Numbered from the stretch's first letter, positions 23,089-35,578 are shown. The stretch is 64,000 bases of DNA from Rhizopus sp. PT2906 (GCA_025529335.1 JAMYHX010000010.1:62001-126000); one strand, 5' to 3'. The notes: generated by a model from the letters alone, not told the origin. Numbers and translations are program-made.

Positions 23089-23769
23089 TTCTTGTTTTTC
23101 ATAAAATAAAAGAAAGAGAGAAAAGAGAAAAAAGACAAGAAAAAAGGGAAAGAGGGATAATTATATTTTTTTTTTTCCAGCTAAAATTTCAGGCAACCTC
23201 AGATTTCCTTTTTAGTCAATTTTACTCTCTTTCCAGATAAAACCAGGGACAACAGTATTCAAATAGAGGATTTTTATTTTGAGGTTATTGATATCGTCTC
23301 TTAAATAAGTCCTTATATGATATATGTATTCTTAAACATTACAATATTTGGCACGTCTTTTTTTGCATAGTATTTGGTTCTTAAAAATCTTCATGAACAA
23401 CCGTTTAGTGATTAAGATTTGTAACTCATAAGCCATAGCATAGATCTTTGTGTATCAGATCATTTGCAGCAATAGGAACACCCTCTATCTAGTTCGAATT
23501 TAGCAAGTATAAAAGTTATATATATCAAGAAACAAATAAAAAACAGAAAATGAGACTGCGAAAGTTTAGCTTACTTAAACTCTGATCAAGTGAGGCAGTA
23601 GTTATATCATAATAATTCATCATTAATCCCAATCACATACACAGGCTAAATCAAAACACGGCCAATGCCTTTCCTTACTGGCTTATTCACCTTTGAACTC
23701 CCCTGAAAGTGACTACGTTTTTAAAGTGTCCCTTTTTTGTTATTATTTTGAACAACTTGTTCCTTTACC
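23089..23769. other. Divergent promoter region
   Basis: A 680-base spacer between the claudin-like gene and the YchF gene. It contains a purine-rich block (23100-23150), a T14 tract and a CT-rich leader just before 23770. No gene seen. Confidence 0.5.
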
Positions 23770-25323
23770 ATGTTGAAACGAAGCCTGTTCACGTCAAGTA
23801 TTCAGTTTGCCAAAAAGAAGGTTGCTAAAAAAGAGGTTGTTCAAGAAAAAGCAATCCTTGGTAGACCGTCTAACAATCTTCGCATGGGCATTGTTGGACT
23901 TCCTAATATTGGGTAAAAAAAAGAAAGAGGAATGAGTTAAAGGAGACAAAGAGTTAATATCAATATAGAAAGTCGTCCTTGTTCAACACACTGACAAACA
24001 GCAGCGTACCTGCAGAAAATTATCCGTTCTGTACGATTGACCCTTCAGAAGCACGAGTTCAGGTGCCTGATAGTCGATTTGATTGGCTTGTCAACTTATA
24101 TCAACCCAAAAAAATAACACCTGCCCATGTAAAAAATGATGATACTATATTATGTATAGCAATAATGACACACACGAAATATCCATAGTTAACTGTAGTT
24201 GATATTGCTGGACTTGTCAAAGGAGCATCACAAGGTGCCGGATTAGGAAATGCGTTTTTATCGAATGTATCTTCTGTAGATGCTATATACCACCTTGTGC
24301 GAGCATTTGATAATGAGAATATTACTCACGTGGAAGATACGGTCAATCCTGTGAGAGATTTGGAAATTATTCAAAATGAATTGAGAATAAAGGATGAGGA
24401 AACACTCGAACGTCAGATAATGGAATTGACAAGACAAGCAAGTCGAGAGCCAACAAAGAAGACAATGATAGGACTATCAAAGCGAGATGAATTGAATATT
24501 ATAGAAAAGGTGGCTGAATTTATGACAAAGGGCAGAGATGTGCGAAAGGGAGAGTGGACTGTGCCTGAAGTGAATGTGATCAATACGTTGCATTTACTCA
24601 CAGCTAAACCCATGATTTATCTCTGTAATGTAAGTGAAGAAGAATATATAGCCAATGAGGGCTACAAGTGGTAAATGACAAGTGAATCTATGATGACAAC
24701 AACAACAACAATAATAATAGTAGTAATCATAAATTATAGGTTACCTGAAATAAAAAACTGGGTTGAACATAATAATCCTGGTGATCTCATCATCCCATTA
24801 TCGGTTCCACTGGAAGCCAAGATAGGCACAATGTCAAATCCGTCGGTTGAATCACAGTTACCCAAAGTTATCTTGGCAGGATATAAAGCGCTTGACTTGA
24901 TCCATTATTTTACTTGTGGACCACAAGAAGTGAGAGCATGGACAGTGAGAGTAAGTCAGTTTTTGACAAGATGAGCATGAGTTCTTATTTTCTTATAGAA
25001 TAACTCAAGGGCTCCTCAAGCAGCGGGTGTTATTCAGTAACTTAAATATATACACACATTACAACACCACTCATCACTTTTTTTGCTTAGTACTGATTTT
25101 GAAAGAGGGTTCATTTCTGCTGATATCATGAAAATAGATGATTTACAACATTATGGCTCTGAGAATGCAGTCAAGGCAGCAGGTAAATATCTTCAAAAAG
25201 GAAAAGATTATATAATGGAAGATGGAGATATTGCTTATTTCAAAGTAAGTAAATAATAATAATAATAATAATAATAACAATAATAATTTGATGTTTGTCT
25301 AGTTTAATGGTAAGCCTACATAA
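23770..25323 (+). CDS. YchF/OLA1-family ATPase, mitochondrial paralogue (Ylf2-like)
   Basis: Seven exons (23770-23912, 23969-24128, 24189-24670, 24740-24950, 24999-25036, 25091-25244, 25303-25323) give 402 residues. LGRPSNNLRMGIVGLPNIGKSS contains the P-loop (shown for positions ~30-50), followed by TIDPSEARV, VVDIAGLVKGAS (G3), GLGNAFLSNV, YLCNVSEEEY (in place of the usual NxSE) and the C-terminal TGS domain with FFTCGP-like YFTCGPQEVRAWTVR and RAPQAAGVIH. YchF proteins hydrolyse ATP rather than GTP and associate with ribosomes. The N-terminus MLKRSLFTSSIQFAKKKVAKK is basic and hydroxylated, a plausible mitochondrial signal, which fits yeast YLF2 rather than cytosolic OLA1. Intron 6 contains an (AAT)n run. 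Confidence 0.92.
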
Positions 25324-25629
25324 ACAAGTAAATAATGTACATAAATTCATCTGTGTATTTTAGTGACAAACAACAAAAAGAAGTGATATATAAATAAATA
25401 CAAATGTGACGTACAGTCGTTCCACCAATACGCACGTATCAACATTTACATCCTTTCCCTCTCTTGCACACAGCCTTCTATATTCTTTTTTTTTTTTTTT
25501 TAAACTCACACATGCACATACATCTCATATAGAGTGGGCATATCAGTCTTTTTTTATTATTATTATTATTTTTCTCTCTCTCTCTCTTTTTTATTTTTTT
25601 TTTTTTTTTTTTTAATATTATTATTTAAA
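25324..25629. other. Short spacer with T-rich promoter
   Basis: About 300 bases containing two poly(T) runs (near 25482-25500 and 25597-25612) and (CT)n. It serves as 3' end of the YchF gene and promoter of the next one. Confidence 0.4.
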
Positions 25630-26961
25630 ATGTTGCAGGAATATCCGACACAAGTACAACCTCGTTCTTCTTCTACAAGAGACACTCAAGACCAAGATGT
25701 CGATTCATCTAATAAATTAGATGCTGAAGCTGGTCGTATTCTTATTGACTTGGCTAACCAGGACACTAGCTTACGTAACTTGAATGGTAATAATAATAAT
25801 AATAATAATAATACTATAGAATTTATCTTAAAGTTTACTTTTTTTATTATACAACCATATATGTGTGTGTGAATAATAGATAAATCAACCAGTAAAGGTT
25901 AGATAATGACTATATAGAATAAAATGTGTCATTAACCCAGAAAAAAAAAAAGGAGACGTCGGGACATCTATCAAGGCGAATCATATTCTTCAACGCTTAC
26001 AACCTGATCCAATCATGTTATTAGCCGCTGCTGCTGCCGTCATTGATGACGAGGGAAAGTATAAGGGACGATCTTATGAAAGACGAGAAATAAAGCTACA
26101 GACAAGAAGACACAGTAAGTTGTCAAAAATACCACAAATAATGCCAATATTTACACTTGTTTAGGCATGTCAACGACAAAAAGAAAGTCATTGACTACCA
26201 CAACAGAGTCTTATTTGTATCGTAGAACAAGTGAAAGACGCTATCGTAATCAAAGACCATCATTGACATCTCAGCCTTCATCTGACACGTGGATGCCTAC
26301 GAGGACAATAACACCTGAAGACGAAGATGAAGAAATGCCATTAAAAGGGGTAAATATACATATAAACCTTGGCTTGCATGATACCTTGACTCTTTTTTCT
26401 TTTTATAGGAATCACAACATACATTTTCATGGCAATATTTATCAATGGTAAAAACAATACATTTTCTATAAACAAAAGGATGTTCACAAGTCATTCTCTT
26501 TGTCCCTTGTTAGAAACAGAACCCACGTATCAAAAGAAATGCGATGCATGCATATATTACATATATGATATATACAGATATGGCCAATGAGCAGCGTACA
26601 GTAAGTCTTTTTTTTCCATATGATGCATAAATCAAAAAATGAACCATCCTTGTTATAGAAGCAAAATCATAACAGTAACAGTACTAACAGTAGCAACAGC
26701 AGCAGTAGTAACAGTAGCCATCATAACCATAAGAATGTATATAGCAAGGATGTGACCAATAACAACAACAACAACTGGTACATGCAATCTTATCGTCTAC
26801 CACCTTCACCAAGACAACGGCATGATGCTGTCTTAGCACCTCCGACCGACACACCTAATAACAATATCATCGGTCGTCCATTAACAGATTTCTTATTTGA
26901 CAATCATCGCCCATCGTCATCGTCCATTTTGCCACCCCCAAATAACGCCAGAGCGTTTTAG
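25630..26961 (+). CDS. Unrecognised Asn/Ser-rich protein
   Basis: Six exons (25630-25786, 25941-26114, 26165-26349, 26409-26447, 26514-26600, 26659-26961) join without a break to 314 residues. I do not recognise a family. Visible features: an acidic Ser-rich N-terminus; a helical segment LDAEAGRILIDLANQD; IKANHILQRLQPDPIMLLAAAAAVIDDE (shown in part) ending in a basic patch YERREIKLQTRRH; an acidic patch TPEDEDEEMP; and a tail with Asn/Ser homopolymers and Pro-rich GRPLTDFLFD...PPPNN. The basic and acidic blocks and low complexity suggest a nuclear regulatory protein, but this is only an impression. Several introns hold trinucleotide repeats. Start chosen as the first ATG after the T-rich leader. 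Confidence 0.6.
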
Positions 26962-28162
26962 TAAATATTGTCCATAAAATAAAAATGTCGTGAGGTGTAT
27001 AACTCGACCCAAACCTTTCTTATTTTATCTGTGGCACTCCGTTTCTTAAGGTAGTAGGACAGAGAACCTTATGCATGTCTCTCTCTCTCTCTCTCTATCT
27101 CTTTCTCTCTTTCTCTATGGCTATTTGTTTAATAAGAATATTTATAAAAGGGGAAAAATAATCAAATAAATGCGCCGATTATCATTACACACAGACATAT
27201 GGAAAGGGTTCTCTGTAGTTAATAATCGCCCATTCAAAAGGAAGCACACAACAACAACATTATGCAACATGCACTGACACACAAAACTTTCGGAGAGAAA
27301 AAAAAAAGAAATCCTGCTGAAAGATCACTAGCACACAATTGCCCATTTATAGTATTGACTCTTACCGCGCTTTTTTTTTTTTTTTTTTTTTTTTTTTTGA
27401 AGATCCAATCTTTATATGTTGTAGTCATAACAGCCAAATAAAAATAAAAAAAGAAAAGCTTCAAAAGTTTATCCGGAGATGCTGTGTATCGTGCTTTTAA
27501 AATAAATCACTTTTGTGTATCTCCAAAAAATAAAAAATAGATCTTTTCTTATTTTAGGAAAAGAGAGAAAAAGGATAAGGAACCGATCCTCCTACTTCTT
27601 TTATTAGCTTTCCTCTCTGGCCCAATTATTTATTCCTATCCTTTAAGAAAATAGATACAAATAGAAATAGTGACAATAAATTTAATTGAATCAAAAAAGG
27701 GGTGTAAAATATAATGAAACAGTAAACAAAGAATCAGAGAGAACACAAAAAAAAAAGCCCGTTCTGTCTGTAACTTGTTCGGCTCCTTAGACTTTCTTCT
27801 CACACACACATTATCTAGACACACACACACATACATACATACAGATAGGTCACTTTTATTTTTTATTTTTTTATTTTCAACTCCCTTTTTTATATTTTAT
27901 TTTCTCTTTAGGTGGCAAACCTTTTTTTTATATTTCTTTTTATTCCAGTGTTTTATATTCATATTAAACTCCTGAAATAAACATCACCCATATACACACA
28001 CACACATATATTTATATATAAAGAAAAAGAGAAAGAGAGAAAGAGAAGAGCAAGTCTAGTCTGTTTTCTTTTTCTTTTATTAAACAATTCCCCCTTTTAT
28101 TATTATTATTATTATTATTACTACTTTATTGAAGCCTCTCTCTCTCTTTTCTTTTCTTTACA
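26962..28162. other. 1.2 kb low-complexity intergenic region
   Basis: No gene seen. It holds (CT)n at 27080-27115, a T28 run at 27371-27398, (AC)/(CATA) runs at 27800-27845 and an (ATT)n run near 28099-28120. The last 100 bases are a CT-rich leader for the kinase gene. Confidence 0.5.
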
Positions 28163-29922
28163 ATGAGTACGTCACCAACATTATTTAATACTTCCGGTTC
28201 TTCTGCAGCTACAAGGTTAGCCTCACCACCACACAAACTTATAGATACAAAGCCGAAAAAGTTACGGAACAATGCCAAGCGCAAATCAACACTTACAACT
28301 AATAATGATAATCATAATAATAATAATAATTGTAAAAAGGTAAAACACTTGTAACTGATTGATTTCAATAACCTCATCTATTAAATCTCAGGCACCGTGG
28401 CGTATACCAGGAAATTATGAAATACCGGATATAATAAAAGAGGCATGGGAGAAGAATAAAGACAAGATAATGAATAACAATCAACAGCATCAATCAAAGC
28501 ATAACAATATACCAAAAAACCAACACCAATTAGATCCTAAATCATCTCTCAAGAATCAACCTACAAAGGTAAATCTAACAAGACTTTGTATATTTATATA
28601 TATATTTATATCATCATTAGAGATGGATACCCGTTGTAAAACCGTTGGACATTTTGCCTTTACCACCGCCCATTATCAAAGTCAAACGTAAACTACATGC
28701 CGAGTTTGACGCTAAACTTCGGAAAGTCCTTCCGGGATCAAAAATCATGGATATGAATCCAAAAGAACAATTTGAAAGCCTTCGTAAAGTGGGTAGTGGG
28801 TAAATAGAACACAATCTTGTACAACCCCCGTTCTCTAAAAGAAAAACCTGTCTGTAGTGCTAATGGTGCCGTCGTACGAGCTGTAAAAAAGCATACAAAA
28901 GTCCAGGTGGCTATCAAACGATGCTATATTGAGGATCAGGATACACCTCATCATGCTTATATCTTGCGCGAATTACGTATCATGGGTTGTTTGAATCATC
29001 CAAACTTAATTCAGTTACGCGAGGCTTGTCTATGGGAAGATCACCTTTGGATGTGCATGGAACTGATGTCTTGTTCTGTATTCAATTTATTATTTAATAC
29101 AACCACTGGATTAAGCGAAGGTCATACAGTTCGAATCGCTAAAGAGGTAATAATAAGATATAAATGTGTAAACAGTTCACTCATTCATATATATAAAGTG
29201 TTTGGAAGGTTTGGTTTATCTTCACTCCAAGAATTACATGCACCGCGATATAAAGTGTGAAAATATCCTTCTGGGCAGAAATGGTCAAGTTAAACTAGGT
29301 AATAAAGTTGTATGTGTTTACGAAAAAAAAAAGCATGTCATGACATAAGTTATTTTTTTTTTGTTAGCTGATTTTGGTCTAGCAACTCCATTGAACAGAG
29401 TCAATACCAACAGACTAGGTACAGCCAAGGTAACGAAAAATCACTTAGTTTCTATAGCAACATCTCATTAAACATCCCCCTCTCTTTCCTTTATCAGTGG
29501 ATGGCACCTGAAGTCGTATCAGAGAGTCCTTATAAAGAAAACGTCGATGTTTGGTCGCTTGCAATCACGATGATCGAAATGATGGATCGTGTGCCCCCGC
29601 TTTATTATCTTGAAAACAACCAAGACGTTTATGCCGAAATCCTTTATGGCGATCCACCCAAGTTCCACTTTTCGGTCCCATCACCTGCAATGAATGATCT
29701 TGTTCGTTGGATGTTGACTTATAATGGATTATCTCGTCCCGGAGCAAAAGCCGTGCTCAAGGTAATACAAGAAAAAAATTGATGTTTGTATGACATTGTT
29801 GTTAATGTCATAACTTTTTATAGAGAATTAACAGCGACATCAAGAGAGGTTTGCTCGAATGCTCAAAGCAGAAAGAGTTGTCTTTTCTTGTTCGTGAAGT
29901 ATTCCCAGATGCTACCAATTAA
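28163..29922 (+). CDS. STE20/PAK-like serine/threonine protein kinase
   Basis: Eight exons (28163-28339, 28392-28568, 28621-28799, 28858-29146, 29199-29298, 29368-29429, 29498-29761, 29824-29922) encode 448 residues. The first ~200 are Asn/Lys/Pro-rich and disordered. Kinase subdomains follow in order: glycine loop GSGANGAV, VAIK with the catalytic Lys, RELRIMGCLNHPN, hinge MELMSCSV, catalytic HRDIKCEN, DFGLA, and GTAKWMAPEVVSESPY followed by DVWSLAITMIEM. The activation segment reads GTAKWMAPE where most STE20 kinases have GTPYWMAPE. No CRIB or PH domain is visible in the N-terminus, so it is a PAK/STE20-like kinase without a clear Cdc42-binding site. The catalytic Lys, Asp and DFG are all present, so it is likely active. 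Confidence 0.9.
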
Positions 29923-30550
29923 ATACCCCTAGATACACAGCAGTAGACCGATCAAAGGAAAGGGATTGAAAGAAAGCGAAAACACCTACGTCTTGAGCAG
30001 TAGTCTTAATAGTAGTAGTAGTAGTAGTAGTAGTAATGGTAGCAACAGTGGTAGATTATAATGTATATCCCCCCTTCTTCTTTTTATTCCCCCTTTCCCC
30101 TTATTTTTTTAAAGCAAAAACAAGAATATCAAGTGTAAAGTTACCATAGTTTTTTTTTTTTTCTTTCAATTTGTAAATTATTCTTCATAAAAACATCTTT
30201 ATATATAATATTCTTTTTATATATGAAGAAGACTTTTTTTTAATATTCTGATTAGTGAAGATCGTCTTCCCCCCTTGGCAGGTACCATGATCTACTGAAA
30301 AAAAAAAAAGACAACTTGAGCTTATGATGATCTTCTCATACAGTAGCCCTTAGCTTTGGTCTTATATAGAAAACGTGTTGCCTAGGAAACTATAAAGTCC
30401 CAAAGATACCGTCAAGACCATGTATATTTTTTCATAAACAATTGCAATTAACACTCGTAATTGAAAGTCTATATAAAAAAACAAGCCTCCCTTGGGAGAG
30501 GAAAACAGAACTTTTTAATGACAAAGCAAAATAATACGCTATTTTATTGT
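29923..30550. other. Convergent 3' region with (TAG)n repeat
   Basis: About 630 bases between the kinase and RPS19 stop codons. It contains (TAG)n near 30008-30040, T-rich DNA and an A14 run near 30298. No gene seen. Confidence 0.5.
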
Positions 30551-31462
30551 TTATTCTTCGTCGGATTCTTCAGCGAGAGTCATGGCAATACGATCCAAAT
30601 CACGTTGTCCATCTTGGGTGATTCTACGGCCACTGTAGAAAGAGTCAGTCTCTTCATTCAGATAACGCATCACAAAACTTACCCCTTCTTATCTTGTTCC
30701 AAGACACCGATCTTTTCCAAAGATTGGAGGACCTTACGGTTGACGGAGCCAGAGGCATCAACGTGGTGAGAAGGACGAGAACCACGGTTGACAGTACCAC
30801 CGTGAACCTTGTTCAAGGCACCAACACCAACGTTCTTACGGATGTAGATGTGACGAGCAACGGAGGCTATGATGAGTCGTTAGATACCATTCATTAAACT
30901 TAATCACATTTGATAGTTACCAGCACGGATATAGTACCAATCGGGGTCATAGGGAGCCAATTCCTTGAAGGTACCGGTCTTGACAAGATCGACCCACTTG
31001 GGGACTTCGAGCTTACCGGTACGCTTGAGGTAAGCAGCATAAGCCTTGATGAAAGCTATCAGAAAAAGTATAAGTCACTGTTGATTTTCAAGGCACATGC
31101 TGTTTGCTAAGGATCGAGCCAAGCCACTAAAGCCATATTTTTTTTTGTGTAGAATCAAAAGGGAAACAATGCATGTATGCTTACAACTCACACTTGACAA
31201 CACACAAGTGGTCAAGCGTCAAGTTATAACTACAAGCAACGTTTAAAGAAAAAAAAAAAGAGAGAATAAGAAACATAATGTAAACATTCCAACCGGGATT
31301 TTGTTCATAATCCCTTTACATGATTTCTCTTGTGGTTTCACTCGTTTTGTGTATGTGTCTTTCATTGTTATCGTGGCTATGACCTCGTCGAAAGCAGTAG
31401 CATATGCTTTAATGTCAATATTTACCGTGGGCGTTGACGTCCTTTACAGTGATACCAGCCAT
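30551..31462 (-). CDS. RPS19: 40S ribosomal protein eS19
   Basis: Four exons (31462-31426, 31055-30921, 30866-30683, 30632-30551) give 145 residues, exactly the length of human RPS19. It begins MAGITVKDVNAHAFIKAYA and contains VPKWVDLVKTG, YDPDWYYIRAASVARHIY, NRGSRPSHH and LEKIGVLEQ, ending AEESDEE. eS19 sits on the head of the small subunit and is needed for 18S rRNA maturation. Codon bias is strong, as in RPL2. The first intron is about 370 nt, seven times the local norm, and could host a small RNA. A CCAAT box (31551-31555) lies ~90 bases upstream of the ATG. Confidence 0.98.
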
Positions 31463-32138
31463 AATAATATAGAGAAAGAGAAGGAATAACCTACCTCCGC
31501 CTTAATGAAAAAATAAAAATTTTTTTCTACTGGCTGCCTTGGCGCATTAGCCAATCAGATGCGTAGCTGGTATTTAAAGAAGTTGACCGCTCTTGTCTTG
31601 TGTCTCTATAATGTGTGTCTGGTTCTATTCTGGACTAAATAATGACAAACAAGAGAGAGAGAGACAGAAACAGACGAAACTTAAGATAGTGTTTAGATAT
31701 AATGCTTATTTGTATCTTTTGTTTGCACTTTTGTCTCATCTTTTATGATCATCATACAAGCAAACAACTACTTTTTGTTCTTGAGTTCACCTCTATCTGC
31801 TTTAATATAGTCACTGTATTATCATTGTATCGATCATTATGAGCTACGTGAGCATACTCATTTATCTTTTTCAAAAGTTTGTCTTTTTCGGACCTGATAC
31901 AGGAATGAGATCGCTTCCGATAGATCAAAGTTCAAATACGTCCAAATAAACCGTAGAGCAGCTGACATGTCAATGAACCTATGTCATTGAAAGAGAGAAT
32001 AACATAAAACAAAAGGCATAAAATATAAGCATATACTATAGCAAACAGAAATAGAACCAATGTCTTTGTATAAAAGGTTGGAAAATGATTACATTCTTTT
32101 CAACTTTTATTCCAAACTTTTTATTTTCATTTTTACAA
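31463..32138. other. Divergent promoter region of RPS19 and RhoGAP gene
   Basis: A 675-base spacer with a CCAAT box at 31551-31555 and a (GA)n run near 31650-31666. No gene seen. Confidence 0.5.
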
Positions 32139-33189
32139 ATGGTTCAATCGCTTCCTTTATTTGGATCACCTCTTGTCACCGCTTTGGCTCGCTCGAGCAT
32201 CAAGACCACCAACGGTCTGTGCGTACCAGGTATATTGGCGAGATGCTACGATGAAATTTATGCCAATGGTAAGTTTTAAATAAATAAAGTGCATGAGTAA
32301 GGATTTATATATACATATATATATATTGTTGATGTAGGAATGGAGCTTGAAGGCATATTTCGTAAATCTGGATCTGCAGCTGTTATGAACCAACTTCAAG
32401 CTCGGTTTGAAGCGGCCGAAGATCCACTCACAGTGACCTTTCCTCCAAATGTGAATGGCCATTCTATAGCTGGCTTGTTGAAGCGTTACTTGCAGCAGCT
32501 GCCTGAGCCCGTCATACCAAAACAGAATCAACGCCAGTTCATTGAAGCGTTTGGTAAGAAAGGATGCGAAGGCTTCTTGATTGTATGGGACTGATACCTT
32601 TATTGTTGTAGATGATATCAAATATTCTGATGATACAATCAAGGCACGGCTACTCGAAGCTTGCAAGGCTTTGCCCTACGAGCATCTTCACTTGCTCCAA
32701 TTCATTCTCTACATGTGTACCATGACCCAAAGATGTGAAAAAACCAACCATATGTCGTTGAATTCACTGGCCATCATCTTTGCTCCCACCTGTGTTCGTC
32801 TTGATGGCGTATCTCAATTGATGCCTAATGAAGCCATCGATCATGTAACGGAATTCTCCAAGGCTGGCTCCTCCTCTTGTTCTGATCTTCCTGTGTCAAT
32901 GAACAAGCAGCATGACATCTTTGCCAAAGCAAGAAAGTTCATCTGCGATGCTTTCAAGAGGAAGATAGGCAAGCATCAAAAAAACAACTGGAATTACAAT
33001 GGCAAGAATAGCCAGTCGATGGTTCTATACCAACCAAGCGAATTGCTTCGTTTGGACTTGATAAAGGAAAGCACGACATGGATCAAGATTTTTAAATTTA
33101 TGATGGTTCATGCTAGTTCTTTTACGCGTATAACAAGATATAACAGTGGAGCTCTTCCTCCAAGAATAATAACAAGAGTCAAATATTAA
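32139..33189 (+). CDS. RhoGAP domain protein
   Basis: Three exons (32139-32268, 32338-32553, 32612-33189) encode 307 residues. It starts almost directly in the domain: MVQSLPLFGSPL, then CVPGILARCYDEIYANGMELEGIFRKSG, where the Arg of IFRKSG is the catalytic arginine finger (long string quoted only in part of its positions). LLKRYLQQLPEPVIP and HMSLNSLAIIFAPTC are the other RhoGAP signatures. Such domains stimulate GTP hydrolysis by Rho/Rac/Cdc42. After ~210 residues a Lys-rich tail of ~95 residues has no recognised domain. The protein resembles the single-domain fungal Rga/Bem3-type GAPs but lacks LIM, BAR or PH modules. Confidence 0.9.
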
Positions 33190-33217
33190 TTTTTTTTCTT
33201 TTTCTTCATCTTTAATC

Positions 33218-33257
<40 letters not shown>

Positions 33258-33340
33258 ATTTCTTTTCAACTGGTATCTTTAAATATTAAAATGAATAAAA
33301 AATATGGAAAATGAAGAAAGCGTAAATACTAGCGAATGTT

Positions 33341-33571
33341 TTATCTGATACCAAGGAATGCTTGGTAGTTGTTTTGAAAGGATTCGTTATTTGAATGTAG
33401 CCCGTACACGCTACCATCGATCCCAATTGCTTGTTTGACTACATTGGCAACAGCGATTGGTTGAATATATTGCATTTTGTTTGGCTGATTGATGTAGATG
33501 AGAAATGCTGTCTGATCAACACTTGAATCAGAATAGACATGTGTCTTGTCTTTTCTATAAATGTAACTGGA
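33341..33571 (-). pseudogene. Fragment of an unrecognised gene
   Basis: An open frame continues upstream on the minus strand to about 33625 and ends at 33341. It reads ..YLYVSSYIYRKDKTHVYSD..AVANVVKQAIGIDGSVYGL..NNYQAFLGIR, with amino-acid composition like a real protein. A further open piece on the same strand near 33670-33780 (TIGKLQQKVILSLPIATTWE) is in another frame and cannot be joined with usual splice sites. I do not recognise the family, so this may be a gene remnant or chance. Confidence 0.3.
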
Positions 33572-35513
33572 CACATACAGGTACGTGGTAAAGTACTCAG
33601 TATTGAATGCTTTTATTGCGGTGTCTTAGGTACTTTAATGAAGAATATGACGCTTGAGAGCTTACTCTAAATATCAAACTTGAAGTGGATACCACGCTTC
33701 TATAAGGTACAAATGTTTGATCTCGGCCTCCCATGTCGTCGCAATGGGTAGTGATAGAATTACTTTTTGTTGCAGTTTACCAATAGTAAGATAACATGTT
33801 TGATATGAATTAATGCAATACTTTATAATCTTATAGGAGAGCATACTTGCTACTTTTTCATCTCTTTATCGAATCAAAATCTACATCTTTACGAGTTGAC
33901 CTCATACATTTGTATGTTGCAAATTGGAGGCGTTTGAGTTTAATGGTTCGACGTTGTATGAATCAAAAGCTTCATGGCTCTTCTTGATAAACCATAATCT
34001 AGGTCGAAACCAGCCTCTTATGCTGGCATTGGTCAATGAACAAGACATAGTTTACTTCACCAGATCTTTGAAGGCTACTCTCCTCCTGCCTTACTTATTT
34101 GGCATCGTGGCGTATACTTAGTTACAATCTTTTCTGAAGTCACGAACCTCGATATCTCAATTAGCTCCTTCAAAGAAACTGTTCGTTCAGTAATTTCAGA
34201 AGACCATGACTATGGCTTGTTGAGTTATTGCACGATTCCGTAATGTCAATTGATTGTTTTGCAAATGCCGTGTACTAATGCAATAAAGATATCGTTAAAT
34301 ATCGCAATGTGCTTGGATTCTCCTCTTTCCACTCAATATTTCTATTATTCAAGGATAGTTTGCGTACTTTGTTTTCTTCATGTAAATCTATTGATAAATC
34401 CAGCATATATCATTAACATGAGTATTTTGAAGGTAAAAGTCGCATCACTCTTGAGCTTCTTTTCGCCTCTGCTGGTATTTCCACACATTGAGAGAGGTAC
34501 TGCCCAATAATGAAGACTGGAAGATCTATACGTCCTGGCCATCTACTGCCAATACTACTATCAATATGAACACCTACGACTCGTCTGCCCCACACGTCTC
34601 ATTCATGGCTGCTGCGCTTATCACATCTGTCACAGTTATTCCCCTCGTTCTAAAATGACCTCTTCGTCGTTTTTTACTCGCTCTATTTCCAACATCAACC
34701 GTTCTCGTATTTTCTTCCTTCAATAAAATGAAGATCATTACTGATTTCTCGAACGGTGTTTAGGCAGTGTTCACGACGTTTATGCATTACTTCTGCTACT
34801 AAGCAGCTGATGTTTCTGTTTTCGAATACATTGACTATCTATGATCACTGCTTCTCGGGTAGATGGCTTCATCAACATATCTTATTTATACAAAAATATA
34901 TCAGCTACAAAAAGGTATCTCTTTATCAATGTAGTAAGTGAGAAAGAGAAATAGAGTAATTAACATGTAACATATGATATCGTTTTGAGCGTCATTTTGA
35001 GCAAGCGGAACAACTCGTTCAGTAAAGCGCGTCCTTTTTGGATAGCTGATGTGTCTTAATGTCACTCTTGAGGTTTGACCAGAACCTTTCAAGACTTACT
35101 CACACATAAAAAGAACATCATTTATTGACTTAGTTTGGCTATCACATCCTAAAGTAATAATTCATATCTTTAAGCAGTTAGCCAGCGTGATATTTATTGA
35201 ACACTATAGAAACAGAGTAGCTACACAAAGATGCTTAAGTTCTAGTCTGTTTAATTAGTATAAAAAACCATTCATTAATCTTATAGCAAAATACGTAATT
35301 TTTTCAAATAAACTAGCTCCAACAACATTGTTAAGCCTACAAAACTTTATTATCACTCATTCATTTATTCAAAGTACATTGCTATGGGATATGTTTATAA
35401 ATAAAGACACGCTTCCTAGCAACCAATTCTAACTCAGGACCGCCCTTTGTTGTTTTTCAAAGTCACAGATGTAAACAGACAAAAAAGTATTAAAAAAGGT
35501 CTTTTTTCACTCT

Positions 35514-35514
<1 letters not shown>

Positions 35515-35578
<64 letters not shown>
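35515..35578. repeat. Poly(T) tract of 64 bases
   Basis: Uninterrupted T64, by far the longest homopolymer here. It may be a nucleosome-free element, a retro-copied poly(A) tail in antisense, or a site of assembly length error. Confidence 0.9.

Noticed and set aside
25534..25629. Upstream open frame before the Asn-rich protein
   Set aside because: It is poly-Phe/Tyr from a T-rich promoter; the ATG at 25630 follows it.
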